50,292 nucleotides of DNA from Lachnospiraceae bacterium UBA2864 (GTDB taxonomy: Bacteria > Bacillota > Clostridia > Lachnospirales > Lachnospiraceae), in NCBI GenBank assembly GCA_002350525.1, contig DEFA01000052.1, positions 581-50,872 of the forward strand. Direction: 5' to 3'. Positions 1-8,767 of the stretch are shown here, in pieces. Under the pieces are notes generated by a model that saw nothing but the letters and a program-made list of their open reading frames with translations, was not told the origin of the DNA and made no database searches. How positions within the stretch are numbered: the first letter of the stretch is position 1; every line of letters starts with the position of its first letter. Position numbers and translations under genes: made by a program.

Positions 1-475
1 GGAGATGAAGGATTGTGTTACAAGAGTCTATGCTGTTGTAAACGGTAAAGAAGAAAACTTTACAAGTGAAGATATGCAGTTCGGATATCGCGAAAGCGCA
101 GCAATGCATAAGAAGATGATAATTACCGGAGTTGATATAAGGCTTAAGAAGGGCAATATTTCAGATATAAATGCTTTAATGAGCGAGCTGAACGGAAAGA
201 GACGTGAGAAGCAGCCTCTTGAATATCCGAGTGCCGGATCTACATTTAAGAGACCCGAAGGCTATTATGCGGGTAAGCTTATAATGGACAGCGGACTTGC
301 GGGATACAGTGTCGGAGACGCCCAGGTGAGCGAGAAGCATTGTGGATTTGTAATTAATAAAGGTCATGCGACATCCGACGAGATTTACAGACTTATATGT
401 GATGTTCAGAGAATTGTAAAAGAGAAAACAGGAATCTGGTTGGAGACCGAAGTCAGACTCGTAGGTGAGTTTTAG
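1..475 (+). CDS. murB: UDP-N-acetylmuramate dehydrogenase (MurB), C-terminal part
   Basis: This is the 3' end of a gene that starts before the window; the reading frame is open from base 2. It matches the C-terminal substrate-binding domain of MurB, the FAD enzyme that reduces UDP-GlcNAc-enolpyruvate to UDP-MurNAc in cytoplasmic peptidoglycan precursor synthesis. Visible family marks are FGYRES, the YPSAGSTFKRPEGYYAGKLI block containing the catalytic serine region, and the tail GFVINKGHATSDEI followed by TGIWLETEVRLVGEF. The FAD domain lies outside the window. rapZ follows after 33 bases, so murB probably heads or belongs to the rapZ-whiA transcription unit, as in many Clostridia. Confidence 0.95.
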   Translation, partial: EMKDCVTRVYAVVNGKEENFTSEDMQFGYRESAAMHKKMIITGVDIRLKKGNISDINALMSELNGKRREKQPLEYPSAGSTFKRPEGYYAGKLIMDSGLAGYSVGDAQVSEKHCGFVINKGHATSDEIYRLICDVQRIVKEKTGIWLETEVRLVGEF

Positions 476-508
476 AGGTTTTAGGGGTTATTATCCGAGG
501 GGTATAAT

Positions 509-1390
509 ATGCGATTTATAATAGTAACAGGCATGAGCGGAGCAGGGAAATCTACAGTCCTCAAAGCACTTGAGGATATGGATTATTTTTGTGTTGATAA
601 TCTGCCTGTTATTCTTATAGAAAAGTTCGCAGAGATTTCCCGTGACAGTAATTTTAAACAGGATAAGGTCGCAATAGGAATAGATATCAGAAGCGGTGAG
701 GCTCTCGGAGAGCTTTCGTCTGCTCTCGACAGATTAAGAGATGACAAGTTTACATATGAGATCCTGTATCTTGATGCATCCGATAAGGTGCTCGTAAAAA
801 GATATAAGGAAACGAGAAGAGAGCATCCGCTTGGCCGCGGCGGAAGAATAGAGAACGGAATAGCAGAAGAAAGAAAGAGGATTGAGTTCCTCAAACAGAT
901 GGCTGATTATACCATCGACACAAGCAATCTTCTGACAAGAGAACTTAAAGCCGAAGTAAGACGTATAGTTAAAAAGGGTAAGGATTATACGAATATGATC
1001 GTTACCATCATGAGCTTCGGTTATAAATTCGGTATTCCCCAGGATGCGGACTTCGTATTCGATGTGAGATTTATGCCGAATCCGTACTATGTATCCGATC
1101 TCAAATCCAAAACAGGAAACGATCAGGAAGTAAGGGATTATGTCATGAACAGTGATGCCTCGAAAGAATTTATGACGAGGCTTGCGGATATGTGTAAATT
1201 CCTGGTTCCGAATTTTATAGATAATGAAGACAGACATCAGATAATTATAGCTGTCGGATGTACGGGGGGACGTCACAGATCGGTGACTGTAGCGAACGAA
1301 CTCGGTGAAATGCTGAACGATCTTCCGTATTCTACAAGAGTTTTCCACAGAGATATTGCTAATGACAGTTATGTTAAGGGTGAGGTGTAG
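509..1390 (+). CDS. rapZ: RapZ/YvcJ-family nucleotide-binding protein
   Basis: A 293-residue protein, the normal family length. The N-terminal P-loop is GMSGAGKS at about residues 8-15, and the C-terminal RapZ domain carries the signature GCTGGRHRSVTVANEL at about 250-265. In Enterobacteria RapZ is an RNase E adaptor that senses glucosamine-6-phosphate. In Firmicutes the orthologue YvcJ binds and hydrolyses nucleotides and affects competence, and its RNA role is unproven. GAGGGG precedes the ATG. The stop codon touches the whiA start directly (TAG then ATG), indicating translational coupling. The Bacillus arrangement has yvcK between these two genes; it is absent here. Confidence 0.95.
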   Translation: MRFIIVTGMSGAGKSTVLKALEDMDYFCVDNLPVILIEKFAEISRDSNFKQDKVAIGIDIRSGEALGELSSALDRLRDDKFTYEILYLDASDKVLVKRYKETRREHPLGRGGRIENGIAEERKRIEFLKQMADYTIDTSNLLTRELKAEVRRIVKKGKDYTNMIVTIMSFGYKFGIPQDADFVFDVRFMPNPYYVSDLKSKTGNDQEVRDYVMNSDASKEFMTRLADMCKFLVPNFIDNEDRHQIIIAVGCTGGRHRSVTVANELGEMLNDLPYSTRVFHRDIANDSYVKGEV

Positions 1391-2308
1391 ATGTCCTTTT
1401 CCGCAGATGTTAAAAATGAACTTATTCTGAGATCCGACAGTGCCATGCATTGTCGTATTGCAGAGCTAGCAGGCGCCCTGTCGGTTAACGGTCGTTTTGT
1501 AGAAGACGAAAACGGAACAAGGTTTCTGTCCGTAAGAGCCGATAATCCGGCACTTGCCGAAAAGCTTTCAAGACTGCTTTACAACGTTATGGAGAGAAGG
1601 TTTAATTTTGAACCTTCATATATTGAATCCAAACACGGTTTCAGAATTATTATAAAAGATGAAGCGGTTCTTAAAGAACTCAGTGAAAAGCTTAAGCTGT
1701 ATAAAGCTGATGTGTATGTTGAATCGGGTGAACTTGTGACAGAGAGAACCTGTTGTAAGAAAGCATATCTAAGAGGTGCATTTCTGACAGGAGGATCGGT
1801 ATCGAGCCCGGAGAAAGCATATCAGCTTGAAATCGCTGCCACTACAGATAAGAACGCCGAACGTTTGTCCGATATAATTGCGGCACTTCATCTTGATTCC
1901 AAGAGGATAAGACGCAAGAACAGATTCATCGTTTATATTAAAGACGGCGATACGATTTCGGATTTTCTGGGTATGACAGGTGGTATGAATTCCCTTATGG
2001 AGTTTGAGAATATCAGAGTCCTTAAGGAAATGAGAAATTCGATCAACAGAACAGTTAATTGCGATACCGCGAATATCAACAAGGTTGTTAATGCTGCATC
2101 AAAGCAGATTGACGATATTAAGCTTATTGAAGAAAGAAGAGGTCTTGAGAGTCTTCCGGAACAGCTTAGAACAGTTGCCGAGATAAGACTTCAAAATCCG
2201 CATCTTTCTCTCGCAGAGCTTGGTGAAAGACTGAGTCCCCCTCTTGGTAAGTCGGGCGTAAATCATCGCCTTGCCAAGATCAGCAAAATTGCTGACTCAA
2301 TGAGATAA
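1391..2308 (+). CDS. whiA: DNA-binding protein WhiA
   Basis: A 305-residue WhiA protein. It has an N-terminal degenerate LAGLIDADG homing-endonuclease fold (around residues 15-190, with RCCKKAYLRGAFLTGGSVSSP) and a C-terminal helix-turn-helix (about 225-300, with LSLAELGERLSPPLGKSGVNHRL). WhiA controls sporulation septation in Streptomyces and influences cell division and chromosome segregation in Bacillus; its targets here are unknown. The ribosome binding site lies inside the end of rapZ (AAGGGTGAGG). The following gene is an HPr-like protein 22 bases downstream with its own AAGGAG site, so rapZ, whiA and that gene probably form one operon. Confidence 0.95.
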   Translation: MSFSADVKNELILRSDSAMHCRIAELAGALSVNGRFVEDENGTRFLSVRADNPALAEKLSRLLYNVMERRFNFEPSYIESKHGFRIIIKDEAVLKELSEKLKLYKADVYVESGELVTERTCCKKAYLRGAFLTGGSVSSPEKAYQLEIAATTDKNAERLSDIIAALHLDSKRIRRKNRFIVYIKDGDTISDFLGMTGGMNSLMEFENIRVLKEMRNSINRTVNCDTANINKVVNAASKQIDDIKLIEERRGLESLPEQLRTVAEIRLQNPHLSLAELGERLSPPLGKSGVNHRLAKISKIADSMR

Positions 2309-2330
2309 CTTTTTATTAAGGAGATTTGTT

Positions 2331-2588
2331 ATGACTACGAAGAAGATTGTTGTGAAGTTACCTAGTTATGCCGAAGCACGTCCTGTTGCTGAAATCGTTC
2401 AGACGGCAAGCAGATTTGACAGCGAGATTTACCTTATTTCAGGCAATAAGAAGATCAACGCAAAGAGCATAATGGGCATGATGAGTCTTGGGTTATGCAA
2501 CGAGGAAGAGATTGAAGTGGAAGCAACCGGCAATGATGAGCAAGATGCTGTAAATGCGATCACAAATTATATAGGTTCTGTGGCTTAA
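2331..2588 (+). CDS. HPr-like protein lacking His15 (Crh-like)
   Basis: An 85-residue HPr-fold protein. Aligned without gaps to Bacillus Crh, it keeps ARP at 16-18 and the regulatory-serine motif NAKSIMGMMSLG with Ser46, followed by the DEQDAV helix. The PTS phosphorylation site His15 is replaced by Glu15 (AEARP instead of LHARP). It therefore should not accept phosphate from enzyme I, but could be phosphorylated on Ser46 by HPr kinase and act as a CcpA corepressor, as Crh does (Gln15 in Bacillus). Its position directly after whiA is also the position of crh in Bacillus. Fold and residues are read from the sequence; function as a Crh counterpart is inference. Its RBS is AAGGAGA. Confidence 0.9.
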   Translation: MTTKKIVVKLPSYAEARPVAEIVQTASRFDSEIYLISGNKKINAKSIMGMMSLGLCNEEEIEVEATGNDEQDAVNAITNYIGSVA

Positions 2589-2668
2589 ATTACTGGCATT
2601 GGACTCTGATTTATGGTAAAATAACTCTACATGATGTTTTTACGATATTAATCGGAGGTATATAGGTT

Positions 2669-5392
2669 ATGGGATTTTTTAGCAGTTTGAAGGAAAAGAT
2701 TCCAATTTTATCAAATTTGGGTGGCGGAAAGAAATCCAATAAGAGTTCAGTTGAACTTCAATATGACAAAGCCATGAATCTTCTGGAAAACGCTAACGGC
2801 GTTGGAGCTGTTGAGGTTCTTGACGGAATCACTGACATAGGTATGAATGATGAAACCTATCGCCAGTTTGGTCTTGATGCACTTAACGTGTTAGGTGAGC
2901 TTTTTGAAAACGGACGATACAGCAATGCACGAATTGATAAAGATCTTAATCGTGCTGCAGGATACTATGAAAAGTATGCTAAGCTGACTAACGAATCCGA
3001 GATGATCCTCAAGGTAGCCAAAACATATCTTGATGCTCAGAATTTTTCCAAAGCAATAACCTATTTTGAAAAAGCTGCTGAAGCAGGTGTTAAATCCGCA
3101 TATATGAACCTCGGTTCCATATACGAGAACGGTCTCAGCAGAATAGATGAATACGGAAATAAGAGTGAGTTTGTTATTCCGGTAGATTATGATAAAGCAA
3201 AGTATTGGTACAGAAAGCTCTCCGATCTCGGTGATGAGAATGCGATGAAAGCATATGACAGAGTTGATTATGCCGCAAGTCATACAGATTCTCTTGAGTT
3301 CGAGGAAAAAGACAAGATCTATTCCGAGATTTCCGAGAAGAGAAAAGAGAAGGGTAAGGAGACACGTTTCAAGGTTATCGATCCTGCTTCTCTTCAGTAT
3401 CAGTATACGTATGTTCATAATCAGGTTGACGGTTATATCCACAAGCTTCCTAAGGACTGGGTTAAAACCATCAACGAGGAAACAGATGAAGAGTATTATG
3501 CTCCGAGCATGACATACAAGGATTTTGAAATGTATGTAAGCTATGACAGTATTCCGAGAGATTCCAAGAAGACACTTGAGAATTACCTGAGATACTGTAA
3601 CGACGCTTTCGGAGAAGAGCTTCAGCTTAAGTCATACATCACCGAGTATGCTGACGGTATTTTCACTACCTTCTATCATAAGGAGATGAACAAAGGTATC
3701 GTTACCTTCGCTTTCTTCCAGGGAAGAAGACTTGCATGTATGAGATTCGTATGTGCAACGATGGAAATTATAGAGCAGTATGAAGAGATAATCTTTGAAA
3801 CCGCGAACTCATTTGCATTCATTGCTCCTACAAGAGTAAGTGATCAGAGTCTTAACCGTAAAGATAATCAGTATTACAGCGAAGCTACATACTGCTATTA
3901 TCTTGAAGACTATGAAGGTGCCATGAGTGCTGCTAAGCAGGCTCTTAAGCTTGGTTCCATAAAAGCCAGCTACCTTCTAATAGATCTTTACTTTGATAAG
4001 GATTCACCATACTACGATCTTGATAAAACTATCAGTTATGCAAAACAGCTCTTTGATGCAACCAAGGATCCGGATCTTGCATTCCTCATAGGTAATATCT
4101 TCGATCAGGAGTATAAGGATTACGCAAAGGCACTTAAATGGTACGAGGATGCCAACAGACTCGGCCATAAGAGAGTTCCTTTCTATCTTGGTAGGTTCTA
4201 TTACTATGGACTTCTGAGTACCGGAAGAGACGGAGATAAAGCTCTCAGATTTTTCCAGGCAGCACAGAAGAACGGTATCACCGAAGCAGATGCTTATATC
4301 AAAGATATAAAGGATCTTAAGGGTGAAAACCTTCAGCAGGCTGTTGAGAAGTGGGACAGAGCAGTTAAGGCCGGAAGTGCGGCTACAGCACTTAAGGTTG
4401 CTCTTATGAAACAGAGCCAGGTGTTCTATATTGCAACAGATTACGAGATCGAGAAAGCTTTCCTTGAAGCTCTCGGACTCGGAAATTATCAGGCTGCATA
4501 CGAACTTGGTAAGATATATGAGAGAATTGAGTCTCAGCCTAACTTTACAGGTGAGAAAAAAGCTCTCAAGTATTTTGAAAAAGCATACGATAATCATTTT
4601 GAAGATTTCGATAAAGAAAATCTTTATAAGGTTATCCAGTATAAAGAAGAAAAGGGAGCTACTACAGAAGAGCTCATTCAGCTTTATCTTGAAAATGCGG
4701 CAATGGCACATATACCTGCAGTAGAAAAGATAGTTGAGCTTGTTAAGTATCGTACTCCTCAGATTACGGAGTTATATCAGAGGCTTATCGAGAAGGCCGA
4801 AACCGGTGATGATGCGGCTATCGTATCTATGTTCAAGCTTGAGAAGATGTATCCGGATCTTGTTATATCAGAACCGAGTGCAACCGACAAGGCAATTGAG
4901 AACAAGTTCTTCAGACTTCTCGTTCCTCGTCAGAGTACAGCTTCTATTAACGATGACGGAGGTACTATCAAGATTGCCGATTCCGTTATAGAGTTCGCGG
5001 TTGCGGAGCTTCCTATAAAGGTTGATTCCGAAGATGATTATCTTAAGATCTACAAACTTATCTTATCAGAGTATCTTCCTGATGATAATGCAGAGATCAT
5101 TATCGCAAACTCTCGTATGATAGGTTCCGGTATGAAGGAATCTAAGGATAATGTATTCTCGTTCAGTATCCTTCTTATAAGTTCAAAGAACCAGTATCTC
5201 TTCAAACTGTCATCACGTGACAGAAGAGAGATGATCTCCTTTAAGGATGAACTTATCAGAATAGCTAAATCGCTTGTAGAATCCGGTGAGATATACATTT
5301 CCGAAGACGGACATAGAAAGAATATCGGTCTTTCATTCCTTCTCAAAGCAAACGAGAACGGATTCCTGTCTATCGGAAAGCAGGAAGACTGA
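2669..5392 (+). CDS. Large Sel1/TPR-repeat protein with two beta-rich domains
   Basis: A 907-residue protein with no signal peptide or membrane segment, so probably cytoplasmic. Sel1-like helical repeats occupy about residues 70-205 (for example DYDKAKYWYRKLSDLGDENA) and again about 395-740 (DYAKALKWYEDANRLGHKR, GEKKALKYFEKAYDNH). Between them, at about 240-385, is a beta-rich domain opening with GYIHKLPKDWVK. A second beta-rich domain follows at about 755-900. Both end in a similar acidic/amphipathic helix and resemble PsbP/DcrB-like folds, but that assignment is by pattern only. Sel1 arrays usually scaffold protein complexes. A CGGAGG site precedes the ATG. It is probably a separate unit, since the rib riboswitch follows at once. 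Confidence 0.75.
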   Translation: MGFFSSLKEKIPILSNLGGGKKSNKSSVELQYDKAMNLLENANGVGAVEVLDGITDIGMNDETYRQFGLDALNVLGELFENGRYSNARIDKDLNRAAGYYEKYAKLTNESEMILKVAKTYLDAQNFSKAITYFEKAAEAGVKSAYMNLGSIYENGLSRIDEYGNKSEFVIPVDYDKAKYWYRKLSDLGDENAMKAYDRVDYAASHTDSLEFEEKDKIYSEISEKRKEKGKETRFKVIDPASLQYQYTYVHNQVDGYIHKLPKDWVKTINEETDEEYYAPSMTYKDFEMYVSYDSIPRDSKKTLENYLRYCNDAFGEELQLKSYITEYADGIFTTFYHKEMNKGIVTFAFFQGRRLACMRFVCATMEIIEQYEEIIFETANSFAFIAPTRVSDQSLNRKDNQYYSEATYCYYLEDYEGAMSAAKQALKLGSIKASYLLIDLYFDKDSPYYDLDKTISYAKQLFDATKDPDLAFLIGNIFDQEYKDYAKALKWYEDANRLGHKRVPFYLGRFYYYGLLSTGRDGDKALRFFQAAQKNGITEADAYIKDIKDLKGENLQQAVEKWDRAVKAGSAATALKVALMKQSQVFYIATDYEIEKAFLEALGLGNYQAAYELGKIYERIESQPNFTGEKKALKYFEKAYDNHFEDFDKENLYKVIQYKEEKGATTEELIQLYLENAAMAHIPAVEKIVELVKYRTPQITELYQRLIEKAETGDDAAIVSMFKLEKMYPDLVISEPSATDKAIENKFFRLLVPRQSTASINDDGGTIKIADSVIEFAVAELPIKVDSEDDYLKIYKLILSEYLPDDNAEIIIANSRMIGSGMKESKDNVFSFSILLISSKNQYLFKLSSRDRREMISFKDELIRIAKSLVESGEIYISEDGHRKNIGLSFLLKANENGFLSIGKQED

Positions 5393-5405
5393 TAAACTTA
5401 ATAAT

Positions 5406-5572
5406 TTATTACAGGGCAGGGTGAGATTCCCGACCGGCGGTATAGCCCGCGAGACCGGAGAGTTCCGGTTTGAACCGATGAGATTTCGGTGCCGACAGTA
5501 CAGTCTGGATGGAAGTAATGAAAATGAAATTTATGCCCTGGGTAGATTCTATCCGGGGCATTATATATTTTA
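5406..5572 (+). promoter_or_regulatory. FMN riboswitch (RFN element) with terminator
   Basis: The aptamer spans about 5406-5521. It has the conserved blocks AGGGCAGGGTGAGATTCCCG, ACCGGCGGTATAGCCCGCGA and GCCGACAGTACAGTCTGGAT. P1 is TTATTAC (5406-5412) with GTAATGA (5515-5521). Downstream, 5534-5560 forms a GC-rich hairpin (TGCCCTGG...CCGGGGCA) followed by a T/A-rich run, acting as terminator. The 5' bases CAGGGCA (5412-5418) are perfectly complementary to TGCCCTG (5534-5540). That gives the usual antiterminator pairing, which is excluded when FMN is bound. It should switch off the following rib genes when FMN is plentiful. Confidence 0.95.
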
Positions 5573-5621
5573 AGGTATATATGGTTTTGCTATAAATTCC
5601 GAAAGGGGGCATTTGGAAATA

Positions 5622-6731
5622 ATGGCGTATGATAAAAAATTCATGGAAAGGGCAATTGAACTTGCGAGGAAAGGCACGGGTGCCGTAAATCCCAATCCGC
5701 TTGTGGGGGCGGTTATAGTAAAGGACGGAAGGATAATAGGAGAAGGATATCATACAAGATACGGCGGACTTCATGCCGAGAGGGAAGCGATTGCTTCTTT
5801 ATCGGAATCAGCCGAAGGTGCGGAGCTTTATGTTACTCTTGAACCCTGCAATCATACAGGCAAACAGCCGCCTTGTACTGAAGCCATACTTGAAGCAAAG
5901 ATAAAGAGAGTTTATATCGGATCGGACGATCCGAATCCTCTCGTATGTGGAAAGGGTATATGGCGTCTCAGAAGTGCGGGTGTCGAAGTTGTGACCCATG
6001 TTATGAAGGAAGAATGTGATGCGCTGAACAAATCCTTTTTCCATTATATAACTCATAAAACTCCATACATAGTATATAAATATGCTATGACGATGGACGG
6101 AAAGATATGTACATCTACAGGAAAGAGCAGATGGATATCCAACGAAGCGTCGCGTAAGGCAATACATGTATTAAGAGATAAATGCACTGCCATTATGGTA
6201 GGTATCGGAACCGTACTTGCGGATGATCCGATGCTTAACTGCCGTATTGAAGGTGGACACGACCCTATAAGGATCATATGCGACAGTCATCTCCGTATAC
6301 CGATGGACTGTAATATAGTTAAGACAGCTAAAGATATCAAGACATATGTTGCTGCGCTTAAAAGTATAGAGGGAGAGCGTAAAGAGAAAATTGCTGATCT
6401 TAAAGAAGCGGGAATCGGAACGCTTCTTCTTCCGGCCGATGAATTCGGTCATATAGATGTCAACAGTCTCGTAATGCAGCTTGGAAGAATGGAGATTGAC
6501 AGCCTTCTTCTTGAAGGCGGTGGACAGCTCGGATGGAGCATGTTCAGGGAAGATCTTATAGATGAAGTATATACACTTATATCTCCGAAGGTTTTCGGAG
6601 GTACCGGTGCATCTCCGGTCGGAGGTGAAGGAATAGATGAGGTTGAAAATGCAGCGCATTTCACACTTAATGATACAAGAATCCTCGACGGAGATATGAT
6701 GTTACATTATATCAGAAGAAAGGAAGACTGA
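5622..6731 (+). CDS. ribD: Bifunctional pyrimidine deaminase/reductase RibD
   Basis: RibD carries out the second and third steps of riboflavin synthesis: deamination of the GTP cyclohydrolase product, then NADPH reduction of its ribosyl group. The N-terminal cytidine-deaminase-like domain has the zinc ligands in HAE (HAEREAI) and PCNHTGKQPPC. The C-terminal reductase domain (about residue 145 on) shows TMDGKI, SRWIS, VGIGTVLADDPMLNCR and LLLEGGGQLGWSMF. The ATG at 5622 is preferred, with AGGGGG 12 bases upstream. An in-frame TTG at 5613 would add three residues but leaves only three bases after that site. First gene after the FMN riboswitch; its stop overlaps the ribE start by one base. Confidence 0.95.
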   Translation: MAYDKKFMERAIELARKGTGAVNPNPLVGAVIVKDGRIIGEGYHTRYGGLHAEREAIASLSESAEGAELYVTLEPCNHTGKQPPCTEAILEAKIKRVYIGSDDPNPLVCGKGIWRLRSAGVEVVTHVMKEECDALNKSFFHYITHKTPYIVYKYAMTMDGKICTSTGKSRWISNEASRKAIHVLRDKCTAIMVGIGTVLADDPMLNCRIEGGHDPIRIICDSHLRIPMDCNIVKTAKDIKTYVAALKSIEGERKEKIADLKEAGIGTLLLPADEFGHIDVNSLVMQLGRMEIDSLLLEGGGQLGWSMFREDLIDEVYTLISPKVFGGTGASPVGGEGIDEVENAAHFTLNDTRILDGDMMLHYIRRKED

Positions 6732-7411
6732 TGTTTACCGGTATAATAGAAAGAGTCGGAAAGATTAAGAAGATCACTAAGCTTTCCAAAGGAGCCGAGA
6801 TTACGATTGAAGCAGGGAGTCTCCTTAATGATGTAAAAATCGGAGACAGTATCGCTGTTAACGGGATATGTCTTACAGCGACATCCATCTCGGGAAATGA
6901 TTTTACGGCCGATGTTATGGCGGAAACTCTGAGACGTTCATCACTGGGTGAACTTTCTTCCGGAGACGGCGTAAACCTTGAAAAGGCGATGAGTCTAAAC
7001 GGAAGATTCGGAGGACATATAGTATCCGGTCATATAGACGGAACAGGTGTTATTGAGAGTCTAGAAAAAGAAGATAATGCCGTATGGGTCAGTATTAAAG
7101 CTGACAGAAGTATCCTGAAGCTTATAGTGGAAAAGGGAAGCATAGCAATCGACGGAATAAGTCTTACGGTTGCATATGTCGATGATGTGAGATTTAAGGT
7201 TTCCGTAATTCCACATACAGGTGAGGAGACCACGCTTCTCAGAAAGAAAAGAGGAGATAAGGTCAACCTTGAGAATGACATAATCGGGAAATATGTCGAA
7301 AAGCTCATGAGTTTTGGCAGTTCCGATTCCCAAGGGAAATCCCCGAAGCAGTATATTACTGAAAAGAATAAGTCTTTTGCTGAACTTTTATCGGGCAACG
7401 GATTTATATAA
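6731..7411 (+). CDS. ribE: Riboflavin synthase alpha subunit
   Basis: Riboflavin synthase disproportionates two 6,7-dimethyl-8-ribityllumazine molecules to riboflavin. The 226-residue protein begins with the hallmark MFTGIIERVG and consists of two tandem lumazine-binding barrels. The first contains GDSIAVNGICLTA and the second the matching GSIAIDGISLTVA. The linker carries GHIVSGHIDGTG. The tail (about 200-226) is Ser/Lys rich and a little longer than usual. Translation is coupled to ribD through a TGATG overlap. The GTP cyclohydrolase/DHBP synthase gene follows after 23 bases. Confidence 0.95.
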   Translation: MFTGIIERVGKIKKITKLSKGAEITIEAGSLLNDVKIGDSIAVNGICLTATSISGNDFTADVMAETLRRSSLGELSSGDGVNLEKAMSLNGRFGGHIVSGHIDGTGVIESLEKEDNAVWVSIKADRSILKLIVEKGSIAIDGISLTVAYVDDVRFKVSVIPHTGEETTLLRKKRGDKVNLENDIIGKYVEKLMSFGSSDSQGKSPKQYITEKNKSFAELLSGNGFI

Positions 7412-7434
7412 AATACAATGAGGTGTGACTTAAA

Positions 7435-8646
7435 TTGGAAGATAACAAAGCATTTAATTCAACAGAAGAGATTCTCGAAGATCTAAGGAATGGTAAGATT
7501 GTTGTCATTCTCGATGATGAGGACAGAGAAAACGAAGGCGATGTAATAGTCGCTGCGGAATTTGCTACGACTGAAAATGTCAACTTTATGGCGAAATATG
7601 CACGCGGACTTATCTGTATGCCTATGGATGAAAGCTATGCGGAGCGTCTTGATCTTCCGCAGATGTGCCCAGTAAATACAGATAACCATCTCACTGCATT
7701 TTCCGTATCGGTCGATCATATATCCACTACGACGGGTATATCGGCTGAAGAAAGAGGAATTACGGCAAGAGCCTTCGCTGACGATAATTCAAAACCTGAA
7801 GACTTCAGAAGACCGGGGCATATGTTCCCTCTGCTTGCCAAAACTGGCGGAGTAATTGTAAGAAGAGGACATACCGAGGCGACAGTTGATCTCTGCAGAC
7901 TTGCAGGATTAAAACCGGTCGGCCTCTGCTGCGAGATCATGAAGGATGACGGAACCATGGCGAGACGTGATGATCTGTTCGAATTCGCGAGGGAACATAA
8001 TCTTAAGATATCTACTGTTGAAAGACTTATCAGATACAGAAAAGAGAACGAAATACTTGTAGAAGAAGTTACAAGTGCCGCACTTCCTACAAAGTACGGA
8101 GATTTCACAATCCATGGTTTTATAAATAAAGTTACGGGAGAGCATCATGTGGCTCTTACCATGGGTGATATAGCCGACGGAGAACCTGTTCTTGTAAGAG
8201 TACATTCGGAATGCCTTACCGGAGATGCTTTCGGTTCTCTTAAATGTGATTGCGGTGACCAGCTTGATGCTGCCATGAAGAAGATATCTGCTGAGGGAAG
8301 AGGAATACTTCTCTATATGCGTCAGGAAGGAAGAGGAATAGGCCTTATTAACAAGATAAGAGCTTATGCACTTCAGGATAGGGGCCGCGACACTGTAGAA
8401 GCAAATGTTGAACTCGGATTTCCGCCTGATGCAAGAGATTATACGATCGGAACCCAGATACTGGTTCAGCTCGGAGTAAGAAAGATGAAGCTTCTTACCA
8501 ACAACCCGCTTAAGGTATACGGACTCCAGGGCTATAATCTTGAGATAGTCGAAAGAGTTCCTATTGAGATCGAGCCACAGGATAAAGACCGTTTCTATCT
8601 TGAAACCAAAAAGATAAAGATGGGTCACATCCTGAATGATGTTTAA
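7435..8646 (+). CDS. ribBA: Bifunctional DHBP synthase / GTP cyclohydrolase II RibBA
   Basis: A 403-residue fusion that makes both riboflavin precursors. The N-terminal half (about 1-205) is 3,4-dihydroxy-2-butanone-4-phosphate synthase, with DDEDRENEGD for metal and substrate binding and RRGHTEATVDL. The C-terminal half is GTP cyclohydrolase II, with the zinc cysteines in ECLTGDAFGSLKCDCGDQ and the active-site GILLYMRQEGRGIGL. The start is a TTG codon, placed eight bases after GAGGTG; there is no nearby in-frame ATG before the conserved domain, so this start is well supported. Third gene of the riboswitch-controlled operon. Confidence 0.95.
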   Translation: MEDNKAFNSTEEILEDLRNGKIVVILDDEDRENEGDVIVAAEFATTENVNFMAKYARGLICMPMDESYAERLDLPQMCPVNTDNHLTAFSVSVDHISTTTGISAEERGITARAFADDNSKPEDFRRPGHMFPLLAKTGGVIVRRGHTEATVDLCRLAGLKPVGLCCEIMKDDGTMARRDDLFEFAREHNLKISTVERLIRYRKENEILVEEVTSAALPTKYGDFTIHGFINKVTGEHHVALTMGDIADGEPVLVRVHSECLTGDAFGSLKCDCGDQLDAAMKKISAEGRGILLYMRQEGRGIGLINKIRAYALQDRGRDTVEANVELGFPPDARDYTIGTQILVQLGVRKMKLLTNNPLKVYGLQGYNLEIVERVPIEIEPQDKDRFYLETKKIKMGHILNDV

Positions 8647-8767
8647 TGTAATCTATACGAGATTTGAAAAGATATTTATAGTGACTGATTTAATCGATTA
8701 GATTGATCGGTAAATTGATTTAATATATTTTTAATTATATATAATATCCAGAAATGAGGTAAATGTA

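Noticed and set aside
734..1450. A 238-codon open frame on the minus strand across rapZ
   Set aside because: It lies wholly opposite rapZ and the start of whiA, both certain genes, and its translation has no recognised domain.
5286..5573. A 95-codon frame across the riboswitch
   Set aside because: It overlaps the end of the Sel1 gene and the FMN aptamer, whose RNA conservation explains the sequence.
8647..8767. The 121-base A/T-rich gap before ribH, checked for a second riboswitch or small RNA
   Set aside because: No conserved RNA blocks or stable stems were seen; only a possible weak promoter with a 19-base spacer.
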